NCBI RefSeq assembly: GCF_023015865.1 | Contig: NZ_JALKBC010000002.1 | Location: 1-64,000 of the forward strand | Direction: 5' to 3' | Source: Arenibacter sp. F26102 | Lineage (GTDB): Bacteria; Bacteroidota; Bacteroidia; Flavobacteriales; Flavobacteriaceae | DNA: 64,000 nucleotides | Part shown: positions 8,584 through 19,000 of the stretch, in pieces | Layout: each line of letters opens with the position of its first letter | Numbering within the stretch: position 1 is the stretch's first letter | Made by a program: the position numbers and the translations under genes | Notes under the pieces: generated by a model | What the model was told of the DNA's origin: nothing | What the model saw: the letters and a program-made list of their open reading frames with translations, nothing else | The model's database searches: none

Positions 8584-11265
8584 TTAATTATTGGCTTCCT
8601 TTTCTGAATAAATAGGATTTTCTGGATTTCCTCCAGCTACCAAATAGGCCAATAGGTCTTTCACTTCTTCTTCATTTAGTCTATTGATGGTTCCCGGGGG
8701 CATCCAAGAAATGCTGGACAGCTTAGTGTCCACCACTTGATCCTTAGGGATCTCACGGGTTTGATCGGGTGCATAGGGGTTTTGCGAGACAATATAATTT
8801 TGCTCGGTCTCGTTCATCAATCGTCCAGCGATTGATTTTCCGTCCTTCAGGGTGTACACCGTGGTATTATATTGGTCCGAAATTACATCGTTCGGTTCAA
8901 TAATGGCCTTGAGTATATCCTGGGGTGAAAAACGGGTCCCCAATTGCGTAAGGTCCGGCCCAATATTCTCTCCTTCACCTCGCATGGAATGACATGTGAT
9001 GCAAGTTGTAGCTGCAAACATGCTTTTACCGTACTCGAAATCCCTGCCTTTAAAGCCATCGGCCAATAATGGTTCTATTTCCTCCACTTTCCAATTGTGA
9101 CGTGGACCTTTGGGCTGTACGGTGGAAACGGCCAAATCGGTGCCTGAGCTTGACAACAGTTCGGCGCCCGACATTTTATCGTAAAACTCAAATTTATCCT
9201 TGGGTACATGGGTCAGCGCTTTTTTCCTGGCCTTGTCTATGAAACCGATATAGCTTCTTCCTGCCTTGAAGGAAAAGGCCTTGTTGAACCACTTGAAATA
9301 CTTTTTACGCAGTTCAGGAGTCCATCCCTTATCAACATCCTCCAGTACCATCCCGTAATAGGTATGCTGGGCGGGAGGCATATTTTTCAAAGTAAGGGCT
9401 ATATCCATTCCATATTGTGGATTTCTTAAAATAAGATCCGAAGCCTCTGTGGCCGTATTGGCCATGACATCCGAATTTTCCCCTGCTTTCGACTCTAATA
9501 GTGCCAATGTTTTGCTTGCCACGGTTGGGTCATCCAAGTAAGCAAGTGTTTTGCTCAGCATTTGGTTCAAGACATCTGTAGTTGCCGGATATTGCGGCGA
9601 AAGGTAATCGATGACCTTGTTCTTAACGGATTTCCCCGGTACCCCAAATCGGGACAAAGTTAGCTCAAATGCGCGTAACTGGTCCACTTGTTGTTGGGGT
9701 GTAAGCTTGGAGTAATCTACTTCCAAAAGGGCATTTAGCATCTGGTTTTGCTGTGATTTTTTGCCATGTCTGGCAAGGGCTATAATTCCCTGTGCCATGG
9801 TAACCGGATCCTTTTCGGAAAGCACTTTGCCCTGCCATTCCTTGACTGGCTGATGCTCCACCGCAATACGTGCCGCATATTGGATAAACCGGTCCGTGTT
9901 GTTCAGATACGGCCATGCAAAGTCGATTGCGCCGCTCTTTGGACCTGTATGATATTCTTCCAATTGTCTTCTAATCTTGTTCTCTTCGGTAAGTTCGGAT
10001 GCCTTGTTGGCAGCTGTTACAGCTTCGTTTCCGGTATAGTGTACCCGGTAAAGATCGGAATCCAATCTACGCCCTCCGGTCATGAAATACATGGCGCCAT
10101 CAGGACCTATAACCCCATCCGTCAAAGGAAGTGGGATCCCGGATAAAAATTCCTCCCTCTCCCCGTTATAGGAAGATCCATTGGCCTTTAGGTGAATGGC
10201 ATAAATGATACCAAAACTCCAATCGAAGGCATAAATGCTCTTTTGATATTTTTCTGGAAATTTCGCCCCTCTTCCGTAAACTACATTGGTAGGAGATCCC
10301 TGTCCAATATTTACGATGGCAGGAAGGTTGTCTGGATATGCCGGTGACCATTTTCCATTGCCCGTTCTCCAACCAAATTCGCTACCACTGGTAACATGGC
10401 AGATACGGGTAGGACGGTACCAAGACATACCCAAATCATATTCCATATCGGAATCGTATACAAACATGTCCCCTTCATCGTTAAAATCCAGATCAAATGG
10501 ATTTCGAAAACCGGCACTTATCAATTCCCAGGTTTTTCCTTCTGGATCAATTTTAGCAATCCAACCCCCAGGGGCTCCGCGGTCATTGGCATGACCACGG
10601 GGATCTTTGATCTGAGGAAACAAGTTGTCGTCTTGCCAAACCATGGGCAAACGATAAGCATCCATTTCTGGAAGATCGGTATGATTTCCTGCTATAACGT
10701 AAAGAGACTCACCGTCAGGACTTAAAACAATACTATGTGGGCCGTGCTCACCTGCACCGTTCAATGCTTTTAACTGGGTAATCTTATCATATTGGTCATC
10801 GTTATCCGTATCCTGCAAACGATAGAGCCCACTGCTCTTCTCGAATTCATTATTACCGCGATGGTTCACCATTACATATAGACTATTAAAAGCGTAGAGC
10901 AATCCCTGGGCATAACCCATTTGAATTATGGAGTCGGCCACGGCCTCCCCTGTCTGTATCCTGAGTTTTTCAATCTTAGGCGTCAATACGTCAGAACCTA
11001 TGGCAGGAAGCTCCAGGCGATATAAGGCACCGTGTTGATCTGCAGTAATCAGTCGGTCTTTGTGGTCGAAGGCCATGGCAACCCATGAGCCCTGATCGTT
11101 ATCGGCCGGACTGTACAGGTGTTCCGCCTCAAAGCCGGGCTGTAATTTAAGCTTTGCCAATTTTGGAGGAAGCTCCTGGCCACTTGCGGTTTCCATTTTC
11201 TCGGTATTCTCACAGGAAACGGACAAAAGCATTGAAAAAATAAGTACGGCAATTAGTCTGGTCAT
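8584..11265 (-). CDS. PVC-type heme protein: beta-propeller dehydrogenase-like, HEAT-like region, cytochrome c domain
   Basis: An 893-residue lipoprotein (Cys18 in LSVSC). Residues about 37-410 resemble the soluble quinoprotein/sorbosone dehydrogenase propeller (KLQPGFEAEHLYSP, VAMAFDHKDRLI, GPHSIVLSPDG, GFRNPFDLDFN). Residues about 430-700 are helical and HEAT-like. The C-terminus has a cytochrome c domain with heme site CITCH (755-759), NIGPDLT and a probable distal Met855 (SWMPPG). This is the TIGR02603-type PVC heme architecture. It probably oxidises a sugar or alcohol and passes electrons to the heme; the substrate is unknown. It leads a tight operon with FG-GAP and DUF1080 genes, and operator-like site B lies 115 bp before its start. 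Confidence 0.88.
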   Translation of the reverse strand: MTRLIAVLIFSMLLSVSCENTEKMETASGQELPPKLAKLKLQPGFEAEHLYSPADNDQGSWVAMAFDHKDRLITADQHGALYRLELPAIGSDVLTPKIEKLRIQTGEAVADSIIQMGYAQGLLYAFNSLYVMVNHRGNNEFEKSSGLYRLQDTDNDDQYDKITQLKALNGAGEHGPHSIVLSPDGESLYVIAGNHTDLPEMDAYRLPMVWQDDNLFPQIKDPRGHANDRGAPGGWIAKIDPEGKTWELISAGFRNPFDLDFNDEGDMFVYDSDMEYDLGMSWYRPTRICHVTSGSEFGWRTGNGKWSPAYPDNLPAIVNIGQGSPTNVVYGRGAKFPEKYQKSIYAFDWSFGIIYAIHLKANGSSYNGEREEFLSGIPLPLTDGVIGPDGAMYFMTGGRRLDSDLYRVHYTGNEAVTAANKASELTEENKIRRQLEEYHTGPKSGAIDFAWPYLNNTDRFIQYAARIAVEHQPVKEWQGKVLSEKDPVTMAQGIIALARHGKKSQQNQMLNALLEVDYSKLTPQQQVDQLRAFELTLSRFGVPGKSVKNKVIDYLSPQYPATTDVLNQMLSKTLAYLDDPTVASKTLALLESKAGENSDVMANTATEASDLILRNPQYGMDIALTLKNMPPAQHTYYGMVLEDVDKGWTPELRKKYFKWFNKAFSFKAGRSYIGFIDKARKKALTHVPKDKFEFYDKMSGAELLSSSGTDLAVSTVQPKGPRHNWKVEEIEPLLADGFKGRDFEYGKSMFAATTCITCHSMRGEGENIGPDLTQLGTRFSPQDILKAIIEPNDVISDQYNTTVYTLKDGKSIAGRLMNETEQNYIVSQNPYAPDQTREIPKDQVVDTKLSSISWMPPGTINRLNEEEVKDLLAYLVAGGNPENPIYSEKEANN

Positions 11266-11635
11266 TATCTTTTAGTTTTTAATTATGTGTCTAATATAAT
11301 TATTAATTAATTGGTGATTTCATTAAAATTTAGGAATAATCAAAGTGAATTACCAAAGATATAGGAGCCGTTGGATTTAACTGTCCTGTGCTGTACTGCA
11401 TTTTCCTGATAATTTTTTTTGATCTGATAATTTTCATATTTGTAGGTTATATTTAATACAGAATGGATTGAATTTTTATTGATAATGCTGGTGTTGTACA
11501 AAAAGGGGGGTGACCAGTCTTTTGATATATTGAACGGGGGCCTAATGGTATTTATCCCAAATGTTTTTATAACACCCAAAGATGAGTAAAAGGACATTAT
11601 AACAATGGTTTTTGTGTTTGGAAAAGCATATTTAA
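11266..11635. other. Intergenic region with operator site B
   Basis: About 370 bp, AT-rich. It holds operator-like site B. A minus-strand 85-codon frame (11340-11597) overlaps that site and has no recognisable product, so I treat the region as regulatory. Confidence 0.6.
11381..11400 (-). promoter_or_regulatory. Operator-like site B
   Basis: Plus strand reads CTGTCCTGTGCTGTACTGCA, 115 bp before the start of the PVC-type heme gene, in the same orientation relative to the gene as site A. Confidence 0.6.
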
Positions 11636-12598
11636 CTAGTGGGTTTTGAGCTTAAATGTTCGTTGCCTAGGTTGTTGTGCTGTTGGAAAATCGAGAGGGA
11701 TGGCTTGCGTTACCTTACCCGATGCCGCCCATTCCGTTCCCCGCAAAAAGGAAACAATAAACCCAACATTTTCAAAAGAATCGGTATCGTGGCCCAAAGC
11801 GCTATGAAATATACGTCCCTTGCCATATTCAATGGTCATGAGCACAGGTTCTTGACGGTCCGTAGGGGCATTTTCACTTAAATCCTTACCCGTGGCCAAT
11901 ACCGTCATATTTTCGGCAGTGCCACGTAATTTGGCATAACATTCATCAACACCGGTCATCCACACCTTGGGCATACCCTTGGTTATTGGATGATCTATGT
12001 GTTGAACGGTAGCTGGAAAATGGTGTCGGTCTCCGTGGGCACCTGCAGTTCCCTCGCTTGTGTCTATCACCTTATTGCCCACGTTGTCATAATAAACATA
12101 AGGACCATCCTTTTCGGTCCTATCTCCCCACCCCCCTAAGCCAATCATTTGATTATAGGCCTCCCATTCAGGAAAAGAGTTGTTGGCGGCATGGATACTT
12201 ACAAATCCGCCTCCATTTTGTATATAGGCTTTGAACGATTTTCGGGTTTCCATGGGCCATGGAGCTGCCTTCCATCCAAAGTTGGATATAACCACATCAT
12301 ATTTTTCAAAAGTAGGACTAAATGCCGGGTCTGTTTTAGGTTGTTCCAATATTTTACTTTTCCCAGTTTTTGCGAGGGGTAAATAATCCACTTCCCGTTC
12401 TGCCTTCTAAAGGTACTCGGTACGTTGGATATTAACCTCAAAAAGACCAGTTTCTTCAAGATATTGCTTCATCATAATGGTAGATCTGGGCCAAACAAGA
12501 TGATTGTTTTGCCCGTCAACGATGAGAACTTTCATTTTACTTTGTGCAGTAATTGATAGTGATAAAATAAGTAGGAGGTAAGTGAGATTTAATTTCAT
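11636..12598 (-). pseudogene. ThuA-like domain protein interrupted by an in-frame TAG
   Basis: One continuous frame of 321 codons carries a secreted ThuA-like protein but has an amber stop at 12407-12409 after codon 63. The first part has a signal peptide and the domain start (MKVLIVDGQNNH, MMKQYLEETGLFEV). The rest, in the same frame with no indel, continues KAEREVDYLPLAKTGK, YDVVISNFGWKA, NGGGFVSIHAANNSFP, DECYAKLRG and GRIFHSALGHD. In relatives I recall a Trp near this point, so a TGG to TAG change is a simple explanation. ThuA-like proteins have a glutamine-amidotransferase-like fold and often sit in sugar loci. The remaining sequence looks otherwise intact, so the mutation may be recent, or a sequencing error. 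Confidence 0.85.
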
Positions 12599-12809
12599 GA
12601 ATTTATTAATAAATTAAGGTTATTAGACAATGTTTGCTCAACGATCCTTAGAGTTTTCAATAATGTACAACAATATTATATAATATCGTTTGCGGTGTTC
12701 GAAGTAACACTGTTGCCTTCCCTCAATAAGAACTATTTGTTATTACGATATCATCAATAATTGGATCCACTTCAACAAGGCTGGGCTTGTTGAGATTTTT
12801 CTTTACATA

Positions 12810-14522
12810 TTACTGGCGAGAACTCGGCTGTTTATAATGGGTAAATAAATCATAGAATGGCTCTTTCCTGACCTCATTGAACGGATTGTAATCAGGATTA
12901 ACCGATGGCCAGTACCTTTCGTCGATATTGATTTTTAGCCAGTTCATTAACTTTTTGAACAAGGCCTCTCGCAAATCCGTTTTTTCGGAAGCCATATCAT
13001 TTTTTTCAAAGGGGTCTTCCTTAATATTGTACAGGTGAAATCGTCCATACCAATCGAATATTAATTTATAATCTCCGTCCCGAATTGCAGAATGTGGTGT
13101 TAGGGCATATGGCTCGTAAGGACTATTGTAAATTACATTAAAAGGGTAGTGCCAATAGTGAGTTTCCTTGCTATACGCCTTCTTACTGTTTTCGGGGTCT
13201 GAAAGTAGGGGCAGGACACTTTCCCCATCAAGCTTGTTGGTCTTGGCAATAGTTTTTGCATCATAACCCGTAGCTTCCAAAATTGTGGGATAAATATCGG
13301 TGCAATCTACGGGTACGTCTACCCATTGCCCTTCTTTGATCTTTCCTTTCCATCGAAAGACAAGGGGTACGCGGATTCCACCTTCGGTTACGCAGGCCTT
13401 TCCTCCTAAAAAAGGGCTATTGTCCGTGCCTTCTCCATTTGGGGTGATTTTAGAATCGATCCCTCCGTTATCAGACATGAATACCACTAGAGTATTTTCG
13501 TCCAGGCCGGTTTCTTGAAGTTTTTTTAGAATTTCTCCTACTGATCTATCCAAACTTTTTATCATGGAACCGTAGACCGGATCTTTATGTCCGTTCCATC
13601 CTTTGGCAGGCTTGTTCTCAAAATAAGCAACTTCATTTTCTTTTCCCTGATAGGGGGAGTGGATAGCAAAATGTGAAAAATAAAGGAAAAAAGGCTGCTC
13701 TTTAAGTTTTGATCTTTTGTCTATGTAATTTAGGGCCTGTACCGTCAAGTCGTCCGTTAGGTAATCCTCATTGGTCTCCTGACCGGAATCGCCTATTTCC
13801 GAATATTCCTGTGGCATTTTTGGAAAGCGGGTCTTTTCTTTATTATCCCAGCTTTTTTTCCAATCATAATATACCGAGCCACCAGCGTCGAACCAGGCCA
13901 AGGGTTCAAACCCTTGGTCCGCAGGCTGGTATCCCTGGGCGCCGAAACCACCTATGTGCCATTTGCCAATAAAGGCAGAGTGATAGTCCTTTAATGCCTC
14001 GGCTATTGAAAGTTCGTCCTTACCTTTATCATAAGAATTTCCGGTAGGTACTGCGGAATTGGAGGTGCCATTGTTCAATGCCTGCTCTATCAAAATATTA
14101 TCTTTATGTTCCAATACATCATGGACATAATATCCGTCAGGGACCGGTGAATTTTGATTGTAATAGGTTTCACGCGGGGGCATGGCGGTTGTAAAACCAA
14201 GTCTACCTGAATATTTTCCCGTCATGATACTTGCCCGGGTCGGAGAACATAACTGGTTGGCATAGGCCTGCGAGAAGGCAGTGCCTTCATGGACCAATCG
14301 GTCAATATTTGGCGTTTCGTAGAACATTTCAGAAGCCTCGACCCCAGTAAACTTATGCGCGTAAGCCTGACAGTCCATAATGCCGTAATCATCAGCTAAT
14401 ATTAAAATTATGTTAGGACGATTGGGTGGGGTCTGAGATTTGACTTTTCCTTCATTATTAAATTTGCATCCAAGGAATAAAAAAACCAAGAGAATTAGAA
14501 TACCTTTTTTAATGATTGACAT
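12810..14522 (-). CDS. Sulfatase lipoprotein (arylsulfatase A-like)
   Basis: A 570-residue sulfatase with lipobox FLGC (Cys19). Metal-binding Asp44-Asp45 (ILADDYG), formylglycine Cys92 in C-S-P-T-R, GKWHIGGFG, and FMSDNGG are all present, so it should be active. An insertion relative to shorter sulfatases (about residues 52-70 and 130-155) is visible. It is downstream of the sulfatase at 14570 (47-bp gap) and upstream of the broken ThuA gene, probably in one transcript starting at 19959. Substrate is unknown; a sulfated rhamnose or uronate is inferred from context. Confidence 0.92.
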   Translation of the reverse strand: MSIIKKGILILLVFLFLGCKFNNEGKVKSQTPPNRPNIILILADDYGIMDCQAYAHKFTGVEASEMFYETPNIDRLVHEGTAFSQAYANQLCSPTRASIMTGKYSGRLGFTTAMPPRETYYNQNSPVPDGYYVHDVLEHKDNILIEQALNNGTSNSAVPTGNSYDKGKDELSIAEALKDYHSAFIGKWHIGGFGAQGYQPADQGFEPLAWFDAGGSVYYDWKKSWDNKEKTRFPKMPQEYSEIGDSGQETNEDYLTDDLTVQALNYIDKRSKLKEQPFFLYFSHFAIHSPYQGKENEVAYFENKPAKGWNGHKDPVYGSMIKSLDRSVGEILKKLQETGLDENTLVVFMSDNGGIDSKITPNGEGTDNSPFLGGKACVTEGGIRVPLVFRWKGKIKEGQWVDVPVDCTDIYPTILEATGYDAKTIAKTNKLDGESVLPLLSDPENSKKAYSKETHYWHYPFNVIYNSPYEPYALTPHSAIRDGDYKLIFDWYGRFHLYNIKEDPFEKNDMASEKTDLREALFKKLMNWLKINIDERYWPSVNPDYNPFNEVRKEPFYDLFTHYKQPSSRQ

Positions 14523-14569
14523 TTATAGCTTATGGAGTTAAATGGTTTTTAAATAACAATGAAATGAAT

Positions 14570-16081
14570 TCAAGATTTTTTGGTTACAGTACCATTGAGT
14601 GTATCTTCAATACCTGGGTGGTGACCAAATTCTTCTTTTCTTGATTCGTCGAAATTTGGATTCATTATGGGCATGGCGGCATCGACATTCTTACGCCAGT
14701 TTTGTAGTAGACTAAATAGTTCGTTCGCTTTTTCAGTTTGGAATGACGCTATATTTTTCAATTCGCCAATGTCAGTTTTCAGATTATAAAGTTCTAAATG
14801 GTCATCGTCTAAAAAATGAATTAACTTATAATTACCTTTGCGAATGGCACTTGCAGGAACCCCATGATGATAGACAGGGTAATGCCAAAAAATGGCGCGT
14901 TCGGTATCGGGTTGTTCACCCAATAACTCAGGAACAATACTTTTACCATCAATCATTTGAGTCTCAGAAAATGTACCCTTGGCCATATCTACAAAGGTGG
15001 GAAAGAGATCGATACTGCTTATTATAGATTCAGAGATAGTGCCAGGCTTTGTTTTACCCGGCCATTTTACAATAAATGGTTCTCGAATACCACCTTCAAA
15101 TAAGGTACCCTTTTCAGCACGCAAAGGCTTGTTCGATGATGCAATATATTGCAAACTATCACTTTTATAATAATGCAATTTATCTTTTGCCAATAAAGGT
15201 TTTTTGTCGTAACGACTGACCAATCCACCATTGTCTGAGAAGAAAACAATGATGGTGTCATCCTCTAAATTTAGTTTTTTCAAATTTGTCATAATACGAC
15301 CTACACTGGAATCAATATTCTCAATCATAGCCGCATAAACGGCGTTGGATGGATAGTTTGAAGCCTTAGGCTTTTTAACATATTTATCGATTAATTCATT
15401 CTGTGCGTCTAATTGAACATGAACATCATAATGAGCTAAGAAAAGAAAGAACGGTTTTTTTTGGTTTTTTTCAATAAAATCAAGACCCAAATCGGTTATT
15501 GCCTCTGATAGCGACTTGTCTTTTGGAAAATCTGTTTTAGGATACATTTCATCATTAAAATTGAAAAAGCTGCCTCCTCGTTGAACTACACTTGTGTCGT
15601 ATCCTTGATTCTTAGGATAATGTTTTTCGGTATGGCCCAAATGCCATTTACCAAAATAACCCGTGGCGTAGCCTGATCTTTTCATAGCCTCTCCTATGGT
15701 CTCATATGACAAAGGAAGGAATTGCGTTTTGTTAGTGGGTACCTTTAATTTTTCGTAAGGTAGCCAATGGCCTGGTATAAAATCATTTATTCCTATGCGG
15801 GCAGGATACTGCCCAGTTTGAATACTGGCCCGTGTAGGCGAACACACCGGATTGGCCGCGTAGGCATTTGTAAACTGCATGCCTTGGCTGGCCAATGTTT
15901 CAATATTAGGTGCCTCGTTAAATTCATTCCCATAATTAGGTAAATCTGCCCAACCAAGATCATCTGCCAAAATGAATATGATATTCGGTTGTTTCGTTGG
16001 TTCAGTCGTTTCATTTTTGGAATCAGATTTACAACTTGTAAAAGTTGTAACGACCAGAAAAAATATTAAAAGGCGTCTCAT
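14570..16081 (-). CDS. Sulfatase lipoprotein
   Basis: A 503-residue sulfatase with lipobox TFTSC (Cys17), metal Asp40-Asp41 in ILADDLGWAD, formylglycine Cys80 in C-S-P-T-R, GKWHLGH and FFSDNGG. The LGWADLPNYG and ARIGINDFIPGHW segments are typical of arylsulfatase A-like enzymes in Bacteroidota and Planctomycetes (S1_16-like, a tentative call). It begins 14 bases after the stop of the 1287-residue protein gene, so it is co-transcribed with it. Surface or periplasmic location is inferred from the lipobox. Confidence 0.92.
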   Translation of the reverse strand: MRRLLIFFLVVTTFTSCKSDSKNETTEPTKQPNIIFILADDLGWADLPNYGNEFNEAPNIETLASQGMQFTNAYAANPVCSPTRASIQTGQYPARIGINDFIPGHWLPYEKLKVPTNKTQFLPLSYETIGEAMKRSGYATGYFGKWHLGHTEKHYPKNQGYDTSVVQRGGSFFNFNDEMYPKTDFPKDKSLSEAITDLGLDFIEKNQKKPFFLFLAHYDVHVQLDAQNELIDKYVKKPKASNYPSNAVYAAMIENIDSSVGRIMTNLKKLNLEDDTIIVFFSDNGGLVSRYDKKPLLAKDKLHYYKSDSLQYIASSNKPLRAEKGTLFEGGIREPFIVKWPGKTKPGTISESIISSIDLFPTFVDMAKGTFSETQMIDGKSIVPELLGEQPDTERAIFWHYPVYHHGVPASAIRKGNYKLIHFLDDDHLELYNLKTDIGELKNIASFQTEKANELFSLLQNWRKNVDAAMPIMNPNFDESRKEEFGHHPGIEDTLNGTVTKKS

Positions 16082-16095
16082 ACTATAAAATTGTT

Positions 16096-19000
16096 TTATT
16101 CTGAATAATAATAATTAGCCCTTCTGTTAGGGGCATTGTCGCCGGCTTCAAAAAGGTCCTGTATATTTTCTAATTTGGATGGGTTATCAACCCAATGAAA
16201 GTTTAAATTAAGCGTGCTATTCAGCATCCATAAACTTTTAGGTACTGCTAACATCAATTGATTTCCTTCATACTTATAAGGTATTTCGGAAATCGTTTTC
16301 CATCCTTTTTTTGGATGGAATTTCTTGAAGGTGGTTTGTCCATTCTCGATTATATCGTGGTTAATCAAATAATCGTAACCTTCCCAACCCGTTGTTTTGT
16401 TTTGATCAGAATCTATAAACAATAACATCCAATTTTTGTTTTCAGGACTTGAAATATCATCCTTAGTTTTTACATAAAAGTAAACCTGATTGTCATCTCT
16501 TGCCACTTTTGATATTAGTATATCATTTCTTCCATTGTTTTTTATATATGGGCCAGCACTACCTTGTTTTTGGCTACTTCTATGTGCAATATCTCCTACA
16601 TTATCAGAATACGTCGGGGTTACCGTAAACCATTGGTCAAAGCTACCCGAGATATCTATGGTTTTTTTTAATCCTGATTTCATCGGCTTTTCAATTCCCT
16701 TAAACTTACGAACATTTGCCATTAGTTGATAGTAGTAATTGTCAGTATGGCCACCTTTCATGGGCTCAATATCACGGCTGTATTCTTGATTGTACTGATC
16801 AATAAAATAGACATCGCCTTCTTTGAGTTCTCTTCCTACCTTTCCTAAATGGGCACCCGGATAAAAACTCCATTTTTGAAGTTCCTTGCTGATATCCTTT
16901 CCCATTTGCATCCTTCCCGCCGACCACTCGTTCCATCCGGTTACAAAAACAAATTCTGGATCAACCTCAAGTGCCCTATCCCATTGTTCCTGAAAAAAGA
17001 GGCCTTTATCTGTATCGGGAGTTATATCAAATTTATTTGTTTCAGGTTGATGGAAATTACGAAAACTCCGACCGATATTTGATAGCGGGTGTTGTGCTAC
17101 GGCCACGGGTATCATTTCTTTTTCTTTGGGATTTTCATGCCATGCAACAGCCTGTGGAAAATGGTCTACCCAAGGCCACTCATCCTTACCTTCTTGGTCG
17201 TACCAAGGTAACGATGTCCATGCCCAGCTTTGCTTTAGATTAAAAAAAGATTCAATTTCTTCTGAGAATTTCATATCATTTATCTTATTACGTTCTGGTA
17301 TTTCGTGCTGGCCATATAGTAATAAGGGTTTTCCTTTCCATTGAAACCATAGATTTTGGTATAATCCCTTGGAGTAAAATTCCTCCCATAATTTGTTCAC
17401 GGATATTTCACTTCCTAAAAAAGAAATATACGGAGTCACTTCCCCATCATTTCTCATTTTTGAGAATACTTCACAAATCTTTAAATACGTATCTGGAAAA
17501 GTCTTGTTGTTCGTTACATCTAAAATAATGACGTCTACCCCGGCGTCAGCCAATTGATAGGCATGTTTTCGAATGGCCCATTTTTCGTTGTTCAAATAAT
17601 AGCCTATTTCCGGTTCGCCCCAGTAATGCGTTCCAGTGCCCCATTGTGGATTCTTCGGATTCTTTTCTACGATTTCCGTTACGTTGAAAGGACCGGAACT
17701 ATTGGGGTCATTGTGTGTTAAGAAATAGAACATACCCACATATCGGTTATCTTTTGGAGGGCCGACTTCGGCATAGTCAGGAAGGCTTCTGCCTAAAGCA
17801 TCTGAGGCCTGCCAGTTTTGATTAGGGATATTCTTTGACGACACTACTATTTTTTTACCGATTTTAGTTTTATGACGAATCTCGTCCCAACTGTCGATCC
17901 CAATCATCGCTTTGTATTGGTCGTACACCTCAATTTCTTTGTCCGTACCAAAGGCTTGGTACACATACCAGACCGGTTTGATACCTGTCGGGTCTTCTTC
18001 GTCATCCGGAAATCTTCTTAGACCGATACGTAACCCTCCCTCGTTACGGTTGTCTTGCCAGTTGTGGTATTGAAAGCCATCTATACCGTCTAGATATTTT
18101 ATTTTTTTCATGGCATAAGCCATACCGGCCGCTTGTTCCTTTAAATCTTGTTGGCTATAAGTAGGTGAGTTGGTACCGTTTTCGGAAAGATAAACAATGC
18201 GTTTAGTCTTCCCTTTGTACAATACTTCTGGTTGTTTTACCCAAGCGTCCAAAACCTCTGTATTCTTGAAGGTGATTAACTGGGTGTCAAAATCGAAGCT
18301 TACTTTATTGTCTAGCCAAGTCTTGGGTTCCCTCAAAGACTCTGGGTAGGGGTGATGGGCTATAGCCCATTCAAAATCTCCTTCTGCCCTTGAAAATTGT
18401 AGCAACTGTTCCAAAAGTTCTTTGGATAGATAGAATTTTGGATTGGAAGTCCAGTTCCAATAATGTGTAAGTGAGATAAATACCTTGGAATTAGGATTGT
18501 ACTTTCTAGCGATGTTATGTGACATCCGCATCGATTTATGGTATAGATCCATAAAAACCAATGCCGTTTTGTCTCCGGCATTTGTCCACACCCATCCCGC
18601 ATCGACTTCATTGTGGATGATCCAATGATGTATTCGACCGTATTTTTTATCTGGGCGACTATAGCGTTCTGCCAAGAAATCAAGAACTGCTGCGTAATAT
18701 TGGACTCCTTCTGGAGAAGTGAGATTAGGCATGCTGTAAATTCCTGCTGGGTCACAATCAGGGTGCTGTAATATGCGCCCAATTTCAGGGTCTTTCGCTT
18801 TTGAGGCCTTGTCAACCAAAAGAATGGCTGAGACTTCTATATCACGCTCAACAGTTGTCAACAGGGTTTTGTCATATTTCGCTATTTGTTCTTTATCTAC
18901 ATAATAAGTCTTGCCCATATACTCAAAAGGTATGTTTTGGGGCGAAGGACCTGACCTAAAAAAATGAGTGACCCATATATTTACTGTGGCACTCGTAATT

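Noticed and set aside
11340-11597. 85-codon minus-strand frame in the intergenic region
   Set aside because: It overlaps operator-like site B, is very rich in Asn, Ile and Lys and has no recognisable motif; most likely a chance frame in AT-rich DNA.
11636-12598. Possible TAG recoding (readthrough as an amino acid) in the ThuA gene and the isomerase remnant
   Set aside because: Several intact genes in the window end at TAG (the first sulfatase at 812, rhaEW at 33267), and neighbouring lesions include true frameshifts, so plain gene decay is simpler.
12772-12793. Hairpin TCAACAAG/CTTGTTGA after the sulfatase stop at 12810
   Set aside because: The T run lies on the plus-strand side, whereas the gene is on the minus strand, so it does not fit a terminator for that gene; no plus-strand gene ends here.
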